A stretch of DNA of 8,698 nucleotides, taken from positions 1 to 8,698 of the forward strand of contig CATPBY010000158.1 in NCBI GenBank assembly GCA_955652845.1, given 5' to 3'. A program made the position numbers and the translations under genes. Source of the stretch: an uncultured Terriglobales bacterium. Lineage in GTDB: Bacteria; Acidobacteriota; Terriglobia; Terriglobales; Acidobacteriaceae. The notes under the pieces are model-generated. The model saw only the letters and a program-made list of their open reading frames with translations, made no database searches and was not told where the DNA came from. Positions 1 through 6,462 of the stretch are shown one piece after another (the first letter of the stretch is position 1; each line of letters begins with the position of its first letter).

Positions 1-558
1 GGCCGCTAATATCGCGGCTGCCAAAGCAAATAACCGATCGGACAAGCGAACCCGGTTTGCCAGGAGGCGCTGCTCCTCATCCCGCATCTGCTCCATGGTG
101 GAAGTTATCTCAGAAGCAACGGGAAGCTGCCTGCGAGTTAAATTTTCCTGTCCGGCTACATCCCTGGGAGAGGTTTTCTTAAGCTGGATAGAATGCCGGA
201 ACAGCGCAACACTGTTATTTATTGCCTGATCAAGCTGGCTTCTGAGTTCCTGCTGCTTTGGGTTATCACGGGTCAACTCTCTGAGATACTGCAATTTTTC
301 AGGAACTTCTGAAACTGCGGCCTCGAAATCCTCAGCCCGGGATTCGTTGCCCGTCGCCATATAAGCCTGGCCGGCCCGTCCAACCCGCCCTAATGTCGAA
401 TCCACGTCGCCCAATGCAACCTGAACCTGGTGGGTGTGAATGACCCACTTCTCGCTCTCGAGCAACCGCACAATGGTCACGTAGGCGGCAAGCCCGCTGA
501 GCAGAAGCAGGGTAACGGCGGATGCAAATGCCAGTTGAGCTTTCTTTTGGGGAGACAT
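1..558 (-). CDS. CHASE3-domain sensor protein, N-terminal part (runs off window start)
   Basis: This is the N-terminal 186 residues of a membrane sensor, open to the window edge with no stop. The start is the ATG at 558-556, followed by a short basic stretch (residues 4-6, QKK) and a hydrophobic helix at about 10-32. Residues 35-172 form an extracytoplasmic helical region of CHASE3 type: it carries a degenerate form of the family's conserved ETGQRGYLLTG-like segment (here VGRAGQAYMATG, 59-70) and long heptad-like helices. A second membrane helix begins at about 176 (LFALAAAILAA) where the window ends. In this family a HAMP, histidine kinase or methyl-accepting domain usually follows; which one is not visible. 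It is divergent from a receiver-domain gene, so a histidine kinase is the likeliest continuation. No Shine-Dalgarno sequence is visible before the ATG. The CHASE3 ligand cannot be predicted. Confidence 0.8.
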   Translation of the reverse strand, partial: MSPQKKAQLAFASAVTLLLLSGLAAYVTIVRLLESEKWVIHTHQVQVALGDVDSTLGRVGRAGQAYMATGNESRAEDFEAAVSEVPEKLQYLRELTRDNPKQQELRSQLDQAINNSVALFRHSIQLKKTSPRDVAGQENLTRRQLPVASEITSTMEQMRDEEQRLLANRVRLSDRLFALAAAILAA

Positions 559-748
559 TAAGCAGACCAGGCGGCAACACCATGTTACATAAAATATTCC
601 GCTTGGAGAAATATCTTGAACAGTGGATAGGACGCTGGGCGTCCAGCCAACGGATGTCTTCCGCAGAAATTACAGGATTCGCGGTATTCGCTCTTGTCTG
701 AACGCCCGCGATAATTGGGGGTCGCTTCTTGTTCCAGGCGGCCCTCCG
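559..748. promoter_or_regulatory. Divergent intergenic region between CHASE3 sensor and response regulator
   Basis: This 190-base gap must hold the promoters of both flanking genes. An A/T-rich patch is visible at 588-616. For the leftward gene, a weak pair can be drawn on the minus strand: TTCAAG (620-615) and TATTTT (596-591), 18 bases apart, which matches the consensus poorly. The frame of the response regulator stays open leftward to 623, but the translated extension has no domain character. No strong inverted repeat was seen. The promoter placement is a guess; the divergent arrangement itself is certain. Confidence 0.35.
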
Positions 749-1162
749 ATGGACATGAACATCCGCATTCTCGTCGCAGACGATCACCCAGTCGTGCGCC
801 GGGGTCTGAAGAATCTACTGGGCAGACACCCGGGATGGGAGGTGATCGATGAAGCCAAGAATGGCATGGAAGCAGTAGAGAAGGCCAGTCGCCTGCTCCC
901 CGATATCATTGTGCTCGACGTCACCATGCCCAAGATGAGTGGACTCGAAGCCTGCAGGCAGATCCGCAAGTGCGCTCCGGAATGCGAAGTATTGTTTCTA
1001 ACCCAGCATGACTCTCCTCAAATGCTGCGTGAAGCGGTCGAAGCCGGAGGTCGTGGTTACGTGGTGAAATCCAGCGCGGCCCACGATTTGCTACCGGCCG
1101 TGGAGGCGCTGACGCAACACAAATCCTTTACCGGCCGCCTGCGTCACCGAAAACGCCCCTGA
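749..1162 (+). CDS. Stand-alone receiver-domain response regulator (NarL/FixJ-like receiver, no output domain)
   Basis: A 137-residue cytoplasmic phosphoacceptor protein. The receiver fold fills nearly the whole chain: acidic pair D11-D12 (VADDHPVVRRG), phosphoacceptor D57 (VLDVTMPKMSG), conserved T85 (FLTQHDS), switch aromatic Y104 and K107 (GYVVKSS). The sequence style is that of NarL/FixJ regulators, but the chain stops at the short linker where their HTH domain would begin. Only 69 bases separate its stop from the end of the convergent neighbour, so no hidden HTH can follow. ATG 749 is chosen because the receiver strand beta-1 starts immediately after it; ATG 755 is almost as good. An upstream start at 623 would add 42 residues with no recognisable character. 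The ribosome binding site is weak (AGG at 736-738). Partner is probably the divergent CHASE3 sensor; output would have to be by protein-protein contact or phosphotransfer. Confidence 0.88.
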   Translation: MDMNIRILVADDHPVVRRGLKNLLGRHPGWEVIDEAKNGMEAVEKASRLLPDIIVLDVTMPKMSGLEACRQIRKCAPECEVLFLTQHDSPQMLREAVEAGGRGYVVKSSAAHDLLPAVEALTQHKSFTGRLRHRKRP

Positions 1163-1231
1163 CAGTAGAATCACCACAGATCGCCAGGAGCTTCGCGTAA
1201 GAGTGCGCCTTCCCTGACGGCAAACTCGCAT
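1163..1231. other. Convergent gap between response regulator and the dehydratase-type gene set
   Basis: These 69 bases separate the rightward regulator stop from the leftward DUF2229 gene stop. A convincing bidirectional terminator would be expected here but is not seen. The only dyad is an imperfect 8-base stem with one bulged base (1209-1217 with 1232-1239), a 14-base loop and no T-tract, and it overlaps the end of the leftward gene. Termination may be Rho-dependent or lie beyond the stops. Confidence 0.4.
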
Positions 1232-2506
1232 TCAGGAAGCCGCGGATACCGCTGGAGGATTGTCAGCATGTAGACCCGCCGGAACTTCGCTCTCGGGCAA
1301 GGACGAGGCAGGCGCCTGAAGCGGTCCCAAAGGGCATTGCGGGGACAGCCGGGCCAGTTTTGAGCGCATAATTTCCTGCGAGTATTTCGCCATGTAGTGC
1401 ACCACGGTCTCGACCCGGATTTTTATGCTGCCGGCAGGTTTGGTGGAATCGAGATCGCCAAATTTGAAGAACAGAGTGCGCGACGCTTCAACAATTTTCT
1501 GGGTCGGCGTGTAGGTAGGCTGGTCCATACCGCATTCATAACTGGAAAGCCGGATCACGCACGTGATCCATGGACACCGCGATGCGAACTTGGCGCCCCA
1601 CATGATTTCATTAGTGTTGCTGCTGTAAGATGACGTCCAGACATCGGAAATATCGAACGGACTCTTAATTCGACCGCTCCGCATATCCTCCTCGAAGAGC
1701 CAATTCATCAGATCACCGTCTCCCGGAAGGTATTGCAGCCACAAAATGGGGAACCCGTGCGCTTGCAATTCAGCTTCGATCTCGTGACCGATTCCGGTGT
1801 CCATGTGATATGGCCGAGCCAGCACTAAGATGCATGGCTTCTGATTTTGCGCGCACCAGTTCAGGATGTCGCGGCTCTGCTGCCGGGCCTTCGCCGTGAA
1901 AGCGTCGAGCGCCTCGAATCCAGCCTGGACGGCGAGATTCGTCTCCTCCAGGTCCAGATCAAAGACGTCTTTCAGCGAGTCGTGCATCTGCTGCACGACC
2001 ATGTGGCGGTCCCCAAGGCTCACAAACGGCGAAGCATAGACGATACCGTTTTCGGTAAAAATGTCGCGTTCTTTCATGAAGCCCGCCTTGATGCTTTCAG
2101 GCCCGGCCATCACCCGGGTGCAGGTAATTGTGTCCACGACGTGGCCATGCAGAAGAGAAGGCAGGGTGTGAATCATCGGGCTGAATAGAACATTGATCTT
2201 CTTTTTTTGTCCGAAAATCAATTCACCATAGTGGCCGCTGATGCATTTCACCGGATAGCAGCAGTCCACCGTGCCCCGGCCTTTGCCGAATTCCCGGCCC
2301 TGCTCTTCAGAAGTGTCGGAGCTGAAGATGATATTCTCCGACGACACCCCGAGCGCCTTCAGGAATCCCACCCAGAACTGGGCGGTCGTCCAGATGTTCA
2401 GCACCTTCGGAATTCCGACTCGTAGCTGCGACCGGTCTTTAACCTTAACCGGAGACGCGACGGAAAGCTTCTTTGCGAACCAGGTCGGCAACGTTGGGAA
2501 ACGCAT
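1232..2506 (-). CDS. DUF2229 / acyl-CoA dehydratase activase-related protein
   Basis: A 424-residue protein matching the middle section of giant 2-hydroxyacyl-CoA dehydratase activase-like proteins. Residues 29-96 are the DUF2229 signature: RVGIPKVLNIW (29-39), the FSSDTSEEQ stretch (61-69), then DCCYPVKC with C82, C83 and C88 and a following HYGEL. Residues 225-245 (LARPYHMDTGIGHEIE) open a Rossmann-like HgdB-type lobe. The tail carries SSYECGMDQPTY (C325) and a KPAGSIKIRVETVVHYM stretch like the KPGGSIKIR block of the giant proteins. The last 40 or so residues are Ala/Pro-rich and probably disordered. Cysteines C82/C83/C88 and C325 are candidate Fe-S ligands. The ATG start overlaps the end of the upstream gene by 62 bases, and a GAGAAG ribosome binding site (2519-2514) lies 7 bases before it, so translational coupling is likely. 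The first 25 residues show no family match, so a later start cannot be fully excluded. Exact reaction unknown. Confidence 0.88.
   Translation of the reverse strand: MRFPTLPTWFAKKLSVASPVKVKDRSQLRVGIPKVLNIWTTAQFWVGFLKALGVSSENIIFSSDTSEEQGREFGKGRGTVDCCYPVKCISGHYGELIFGQKKKINVLFSPMIHTLPSLLHGHVVDTITCTRVMAGPESIKAGFMKERDIFTENGIVYASPFVSLGDRHMVVQQMHDSLKDVFDLDLEETNLAVQAGFEALDAFTAKARQQSRDILNWCAQNQKPCILVLARPYHMDTGIGHEIEAELQAHGFPILWLQYLPGDGDLMNWLFEEDMRSGRIKSPFDISDVWTSSYSSNTNEIMWGAKFASRCPWITCVIRLSSYECGMDQPTYTPTQKIVEASRTLFFKFGDLDSTKPAGSIKIRVETVVHYMAKYSQEIMRSKLARLSPQCPLGPLQAPASSLPESEVPAGLHADNPPAVSAAS
2445..2506 (-). other. 62-base out-of-frame overlap between activator and DUF2229 genes
   Basis: The activator reads through to a TAA ending at 2445, while the DUF2229 gene starts at ATG 2506 in the +1 frame relative to it. 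A run of six A on the coding strand (2511-2506) includes the A of that ATG. In homologues known as single giant proteins these two parts are one chain. Both readings are plausible here: separate coupled genes, or a fused gene broken by a one-base change in the A-run. The overlap reading in the activator frame (FPNVADLVRKEAF) looks like real protein, and a ribosome binding site precedes the second ATG, which favours two genes. Confidence 0.7.
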
Positions 2507-4781
2507 TTTTTGTCTTCTCGATTCCAGCTTTGATAACTTTCATTTCGTTGAGATCTTCTACCAGCCCTTTGGGGCAGGAGTTGTTCACGATCACCCGCTC
2601 CCATCCCTTGCTCAGCGGCACTTTGCTCCACTCCCGTCCTTTGCCGCCTAGCAGCTCGACGTCGATAAAGCTGCGTTGGCAATTTACCGGGCACCAGTGG
2701 CAGACGGTTTCGGTAGAGGTCGCCGTCTTGTAGGTAAGGTTCTCAATCGAATCGAAACCGCGGAACGCAGTGTGCCCGCCCTTTTCCGCCCAGTCCAGGG
2801 CGACGATCGCAGCGCCAATCGCCCCCGCCTCGCCAGAATAAGGATGCACGACCACCTCGGCGTCAGGAATCTTCGAGAGGATGAAATCCACCTGGGTTTT
2901 CACTACCGCCAGATTCTTGTGAGTTCCGCCCTGCAGGATGTACTTCCTTCCCACTGACTTGAGATTATTCAAGCCTCCGGCGTAGATCCATACGTTGAGC
3001 GGCAATATCGCGCAAAGCGCGGCGAGGATTTCGTCCGCTTGCCAGCCCTTGCGCTGCTGATTCACGATATCGCTCTGCAGGAAGACACCGCAGCCCATGG
3101 AAAGCTGGGGCATGGCAGTGGCGCGAAACGCGCCGTCTGCCATTTCGTTCATGGGGATGTTGAATCGTTCGGCGACGCCCTGAAGAAAAGCGCCGTTTCC
3201 GGATGAGCATTGGGAATTGAGCCGGAAATCAGTCACCGCGCCATTGTTCAGGATCATGATTTTGACGTCCACGCCGCCCACGTCACAGATGCAATCGGCA
3301 TCGGGGAAATAATGCAGCCCGGCGGTGGCGTGGGCAATGGTCTCGACCACCGGACAATCCGCGCCCAGGATATCTTTCAGAAGATCTTTGCCGTACCCGG
3401 TAATCGCCAAGCCAAGGATTTCTCCATCCCCAACCGCGGCGCGAATCTGCCGGAACAGCGACTTGGCATCCTCGATGGGGTTGCCTTTGCTGAGCGCGTA
3501 GCAGGAGAACAGCAGCTCTTTCTGTGGCGACAGGCAAACCGCTTTCGCGGTTGTGGATCCGAAATCGCAGCCCACGGAGACGGGGCCGAGACGCGCAACT
3601 GAAGCCGCCTGGATCGGCACCGGCGCGTGGTTACCGTTTCCATTTCCATTGCCATTGCCGTTAGCGTGACCATTGCCATTTCCGTTGCTGTGGCCGTTTC
3701 CATTCCCACCGTAACGTGCCTTGAACGACTCGAGTTCCTCGATGTCCTTCCACAGTCCGCCCCGTCCAGCTTTCTTTTTCTCCTCATGCTGGCCTTCTTC
3801 AATCCACCACCGCAATCTTTTGGATCCGAGATAGACGCCAGTTGTGGGCGGCTCACCCAGGGCCACTTCTACGCACCCCTGCGCCGCATAATAAAGAGCG
3901 TTATCAGGCACGCAAATCAAGGAAGCCGGGTCTTTGCCTTCCGGCATTTCAACTTTGCGCTCTTTCCAGAGCTTGGTCAGATGATGTCGCCAGGCCTCCT
4001 GCAGGCCGGTAAAGAAAAGGTTGGGCCCGCCCAGCAGCAGAATCTCTGGAATTGGGGTATTGCCGCGGGTAAGGGTCGCCAGGTTCTGATAGACCACGGC
4101 CTCGAACAATGACGCGATGATCTCGTCCACCGTTACCCCGGCTTTGAGCAGAGTGTTAGCGTCGGCCTCCGCAAAAATGCCACACTTGCTGCTGATCTTA
4201 TGCAGCGTGTGTCCGGTGTAGCGCATTTTCGACAGCTGTTCGGTTGCGATTTCCAGCTTACGGGCGGTTTTTTCAATGAACGTGCCCGTCCCTCCCGAGC
4301 ACGCGCTCTGCATCAGGACCTGTTTGCTTTTGCTGCCGGAATTTCCGGTGAAGAAGATGGTCTTCATGTCTTCGCCGCCAATTTCGCTGACGAAGTGCAC
4401 TGAAGGATGGAGTTTTTCAACCGATGCTGCAACCGCTACAACTTCCTGGATGACCTTGCCGCCGACGAGCGGCGCGATCAGGCCGGCGCCGGAGCCGGTA
4501 AAAAAAATGCGATCCCGCTCCGCAGCGAGGCCATGATCGCTCTCCAGGCGGCCCAAAAAGTCGAGGATCTTTTCCGCCTGCTTGGTATTGTGGCGCTCAT
4601 AGGCTTTCGCCAGCACCTCGCCGCTCCCAGACGCGATAACGTACTTGCAGGTGGTGCTGCCTACATCGATGCCGCAGAGTTTTGCGCCATCGGCCCGGAT
4701 AGGCGCGTCCCGCGGGACATGCGACTGCAGGGAGAAAGCGCCTTCCAGCGGCTGAATCTGGACCAGACCGTCAGTGGCCAT
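2445..4781 (-). CDS. Tandem-domain ATP-dependent activator (two BcrAD/BadFG/HgdC-type ASKHA domains)
   Basis: A 778-residue protein with two complete activator ATPase domains. Domain 1 spans about 35-310: phosphate-binding GIDVGSTTCK (37-46), EIGGEDMK (133-140), and cysteines C161 (SACSGGTGTF) and C200 (SSKCGIFAEAD). Domain 2 spans about 401-665: GCDFGSTTAK (404-413), DVGGVDVK (500-507), C525 (SQCSSGNGAF) and C564 (SMGCGVFLQSD). In HgdC a [4Fe-4S] cluster is held between two subunits by such cysteines; here each pair is 39 residues apart, so one chain could form the cluster as an internal pseudo-dimer. A Gly-Asn linker (358-385) joins the domains. The C-terminal part has a further cluster, C694-x2-C697-x3-C701 and C736, as in giant activases. 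Expected role: ATP-driven injection of low-potential electrons into an HgdB/D-type partner, cytoplasmic and oxygen-sensitive. The start ATG follows a GAGG element about 12 bases upstream. It lies 47 bases after the HgdB-like gene, which supports an operon. Confidence 0.93.
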   Translation of the reverse strand: MATDGLVQIQPLEGAFSLQSHVPRDAPIRADGAKLCGIDVGSTTCKYVIASGSGEVLAKAYERHNTKQAEKILDFLGRLESDHGLAAERDRIFFTGSGAGLIAPLVGGKVIQEVVAVAASVEKLHPSVHFVSEIGGEDMKTIFFTGNSGSKSKQVLMQSACSGGTGTFIEKTARKLEIATEQLSKMRYTGHTLHKISSKCGIFAEADANTLLKAGVTVDEIIASLFEAVVYQNLATLTRGNTPIPEILLLGGPNLFFTGLQEAWRHHLTKLWKERKVEMPEGKDPASLICVPDNALYYAAQGCVEVALGEPPTTGVYLGSKRLRWWIEEGQHEEKKKAGRGGLWKDIEELESFKARYGGNGNGHSNGNGNGHANGNGNGNGNGNHAPVPIQAASVARLGPVSVGCDFGSTTAKAVCLSPQKELLFSCYALSKGNPIEDAKSLFRQIRAAVGDGEILGLAITGYGKDLLKDILGADCPVVETIAHATAGLHYFPDADCICDVGGVDVKIMILNNGAVTDFRLNSQCSSGNGAFLQGVAERFNIPMNEMADGAFRATAMPQLSMGCGVFLQSDIVNQQRKGWQADEILAALCAILPLNVWIYAGGLNNLKSVGRKYILQGGTHKNLAVVKTQVDFILSKIPDAEVVVHPYSGEAGAIGAAIVALDWAEKGGHTAFRGFDSIENLTYKTATSTETVCHWCPVNCQRSFIDVELLGGKGREWSKVPLSKGWERVIVNNSCPKGLVEDLNEMKVIKAGIEKTKNAFPNVADLVRKEAFRRVSG
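3627..3710 (-). repeat. Gly-Asn low-complexity tract encoding the inter-domain hinge
   Basis: On the coding strand 28 codons (activator residues 358-385) encode 12 Gly, 11 Asn, 3 His, 1 Ser and 1 Ala, mostly alternating Gly-Asn, with an imperfect 8-residue period around GNGHSNGN and GNGHANGN. Codons for Gly (GGA, GGC, GGT) and Asn (AAC, AAT) are mixed, so the tract is not a fresh slippage expansion of one hexamer. It sits exactly between the two ATPase domains and follows a charged helical stretch (about 328-356). It probably acts as a long flexible tether. Confidence 0.85.
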
Positions 4782-4828
4782 ATATTAAGTTAGCCTCATT
4801 CCGATTTCGGGTTCATTGACCTTAGCCG

Positions 4829-6352
4829 TTAGGCATTCCCTACTCCGCAGCGCGCCAGGTGGGTAATATAGTTCGCAGCCATGCCTGCGTATCCAAGGTG
4901 CGGCACCTTATAGGTCGCGCGCTTTACCTCGGGATGCCTGGCTTCGTATTTGCGGATGGCGTCGACTGTAAGTCCAGTCTTCTTCATGACGTCTTCGAAT
5001 TCCGCCTGCGCACGTTTCTTCGCCTCAGTCAGAATCATCTGGCAACGTGACAAGGCATGGACCTCGGCGTCCCCCTTCACCTCGATCGGCGCGTACAGCA
5101 GGTCCGGATACTTTCCCAGCACATTTGCCATTGAACCAATCGACATGGTGTTCGGCATGCAGGAATAGGGGGAAAGCTCACAGATCATGTGGGCTTTCTT
5201 GTGGTGATAAGCATGCAGCGCCTTTCCGATCAGCATGTGGCCTTCTCCGCCACGCAGTTCGAAGTGATAGAAGGGCTCTGCGAGTTGCTTGAGTTCCACC
5301 TGATCGGGCAATTCGTTGGGGAGATTGGCTAAAGCTTTGCGGAAGCGGTTGTAAGTCCCGCGATAGATTTTCTCCAGCGCCTGCAGAGCCATTTGCTGCA
5401 TTTGCGGGTGCTTCGACTTCGAATTCCGGTGTTCTAATTTCCTGATCTCCGGATGCAACAGGTAATGCAGCCACACCGCGACCGGCGGAGGCACAACCTC
5501 CGACTGCTCCTGCTCCAGCCAGCGTTTGATGTTGTAGTTGCCGTCGCCCTCGTGAGTCTGCAGCCAAAACTCTCCCGTGACCTTCACCTTGGCCTTCACG
5601 CGCAGATGGTCGACTTCGATGGCATCCCACTTCTTGCGCACCTCGCGCAGCGCCTTAGTGAAGTAATTGCTCATCAGATGCCACGCCAGGGTGCCATACT
5701 TTTTTCCGCGATCCGGCCGGTGGAGAAACACTTCATACATATACTCGACGCTGTCTTTCAGCACGGCATCGGTCTGGCCGGGGTTTACTTCGTAGGGCCG
5801 GGTCATGTACTCGAGATCGACCAGCAGATCGCCGCACAAGATTGACCAGATGAGGCCCAGACTCATCGGCATATTGATTTCCAGGCCGCCTCCGTTCGCC
5901 GGCCCCTGATCCAGTTCGTCCTGCGCCAGCAGAAAAAGACGGAAGTCGCGCAGGCCTAAGCCATCGAGGGCCATCGAATATGACTCGTGATACTGGCCAA
6001 AGCGGCAGGGGCCGCAAGCGCCCGCCGTGAGATAGATAAATTTGTCGTTAACCTGATCCTTGCCATGTGCCGCTACTTCCTTTTTGAGGAAGTTCACCAG
6101 ACTGCCGGTGGTGAAAATAGTAGGGCAGCAGGCGCCGGTGTCGATCAGTTCCTTGCCCGCATCCAGATCGTCGCGGGCAATATTCGGCAGCGGCTCAGCG
6201 TTGTACTTCAGATTGTGCAGCGCCCCTTGCATCAGACGCTCGTGCTTCCAGGTGAGGCCTCCGTACAGAATGGTGGTCTTTCCCCGCTGATCACGCGTGA
6301 ACGGCCGTGGTTTATATGCGGTGTAAGGGGCGATGGTGGCCAACTGTGCCAT
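4829..6352 (-). CDS. HgdB/D-component-like 2-hydroxyacyl-CoA dehydratase family protein
   Basis: A 507-residue protein matching the C-terminal, HgdB-like section of giant activase proteins. Visible marks: GLTWKHERLMQGAL (32-45), a GACCPT motif (C75, C76), LTAGACGPCRFGQYH with C113 and C116 (108-122), and late CELSPYSCMPNT with C391 and C398. These cysteines are candidate ligands of one or more Fe-S clusters, as in HgdB, BcrB/BcrC and the double-cubane proteins. The middle, about 220-370, is helical and charged and has no motif I can name. The start is well supported: AAGGAG (6367-6362) lies 9 bases before the ATG. It is the first of three tightly spaced minus-strand genes, with the ATPase activator 47 bases downstream, so it is probably that activator's electron acceptor or catalytic partner. 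The substrate is unknown, and an acyl-CoA substrate is only a family-based guess. Giant proteins place this part last, whereas here it comes first. Confidence 0.87.
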   Translation of the reverse strand: MAQLATIAPYTAYKPRPFTRDQRGKTTILYGGLTWKHERLMQGALHNLKYNAEPLPNIARDDLDAGKELIDTGACCPTIFTTGSLVNFLKKEVAAHGKDQVNDKFIYLTAGACGPCRFGQYHESYSMALDGLGLRDFRLFLLAQDELDQGPANGGGLEINMPMSLGLIWSILCGDLLVDLEYMTRPYEVNPGQTDAVLKDSVEYMYEVFLHRPDRGKKYGTLAWHLMSNYFTKALREVRKKWDAIEVDHLRVKAKVKVTGEFWLQTHEGDGNYNIKRWLEQEQSEVVPPPVAVWLHYLLHPEIRKLEHRNSKSKHPQMQQMALQALEKIYRGTYNRFRKALANLPNELPDQVELKQLAEPFYHFELRGGEGHMLIGKALHAYHHKKAHMICELSPYSCMPNTMSIGSMANVLGKYPDLLYAPIEVKGDAEVHALSRCQMILTEAKKRAQAEFEDVMKKTGLTVDAIRKYEARHPEVKRATYKVPHLGYAGMAANYITHLARCGVGNA

Positions 6353-6462
6353 AACTTTGTTCTCCTTCTCAGAAACCCTGCTGTGAGCAAAAGTTTAGTG
6401 ATCGCAAGAATTGCCGAACGCCGCGAACCGTACCCGGGTCCTTAGGGATTAAGAGTTCAATT
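6353..6462. other. 110-base gap between MFS gene and HgdB-like gene
   Basis: This gap lies between two genes on the same (minus) strand. Apart from the ribosome binding site at its left end I see no clear terminator hairpin with a T-run and no promoter close to consensus. Read-through from the MFS gene is therefore possible, but a separate promoter for the three-gene set cannot be excluded. Confidence 0.4.
6362..6367 (-). promoter_or_regulatory. Strong Shine-Dalgarno of the HgdB-like gene
   Basis: AAGGAG on the minus strand with 9 bases to the ATG at 6352 is the clearest ribosome binding site on the leftward strand in this window. It fixes the start of the HgdB-like gene and suggests that this gene is translated more efficiently than the two that follow, which have weaker sites. 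Confidence 0.75.

Noticed and set aside
623..748. 42-residue N-terminal extension of the response regulator
   Set aside because: The translated extension has no receiver or other domain character, and the normal beta-1 strand starts right after ATG 749.
332..787. Minus-strand open frame across the sensor start and the regulator start
   Set aside because: It overlaps two well-supported genes in other frames, is rich in Arg/Pro as expected for an out-of-frame reading, and shows no domain.
1209..1239. Possible terminator hairpin between the convergent genes
   Set aside because: Bulged 8-base stem with a 14-base loop, no T-tract, and it overlaps coding sequence of the leftward gene.
2506..2514. 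Classic -1 ribosomal frameshift site at the A6 run
   Set aside because: The slippery pattern would lead into the third frame, not into the DUF2229 frame, which is +1 relative to the activator.
2398..2694. Third minus-strand open frame spanning the activator/DUF2229 junction
   Set aside because: Arg-rich out-of-frame shadow of the activator C-terminus with no recognisable motif.
3627..4112. Plus-strand open frame with a striking alternating Val/Ile/Ala/Ser hydrophobic N-terminus
   Set aside because: It is the antisense reading of the Gly-Asn tract and the flanking ATPase domain; no ribosome binding site or family resemblance.
5178..5630. 150-residue minus-strand open frame inside the HgdB-like gene
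   Set aside because: Alternate-frame reading with low-complexity Arg/Gly/Ala content; the main frame has conserved cysteine motifs on both sides.
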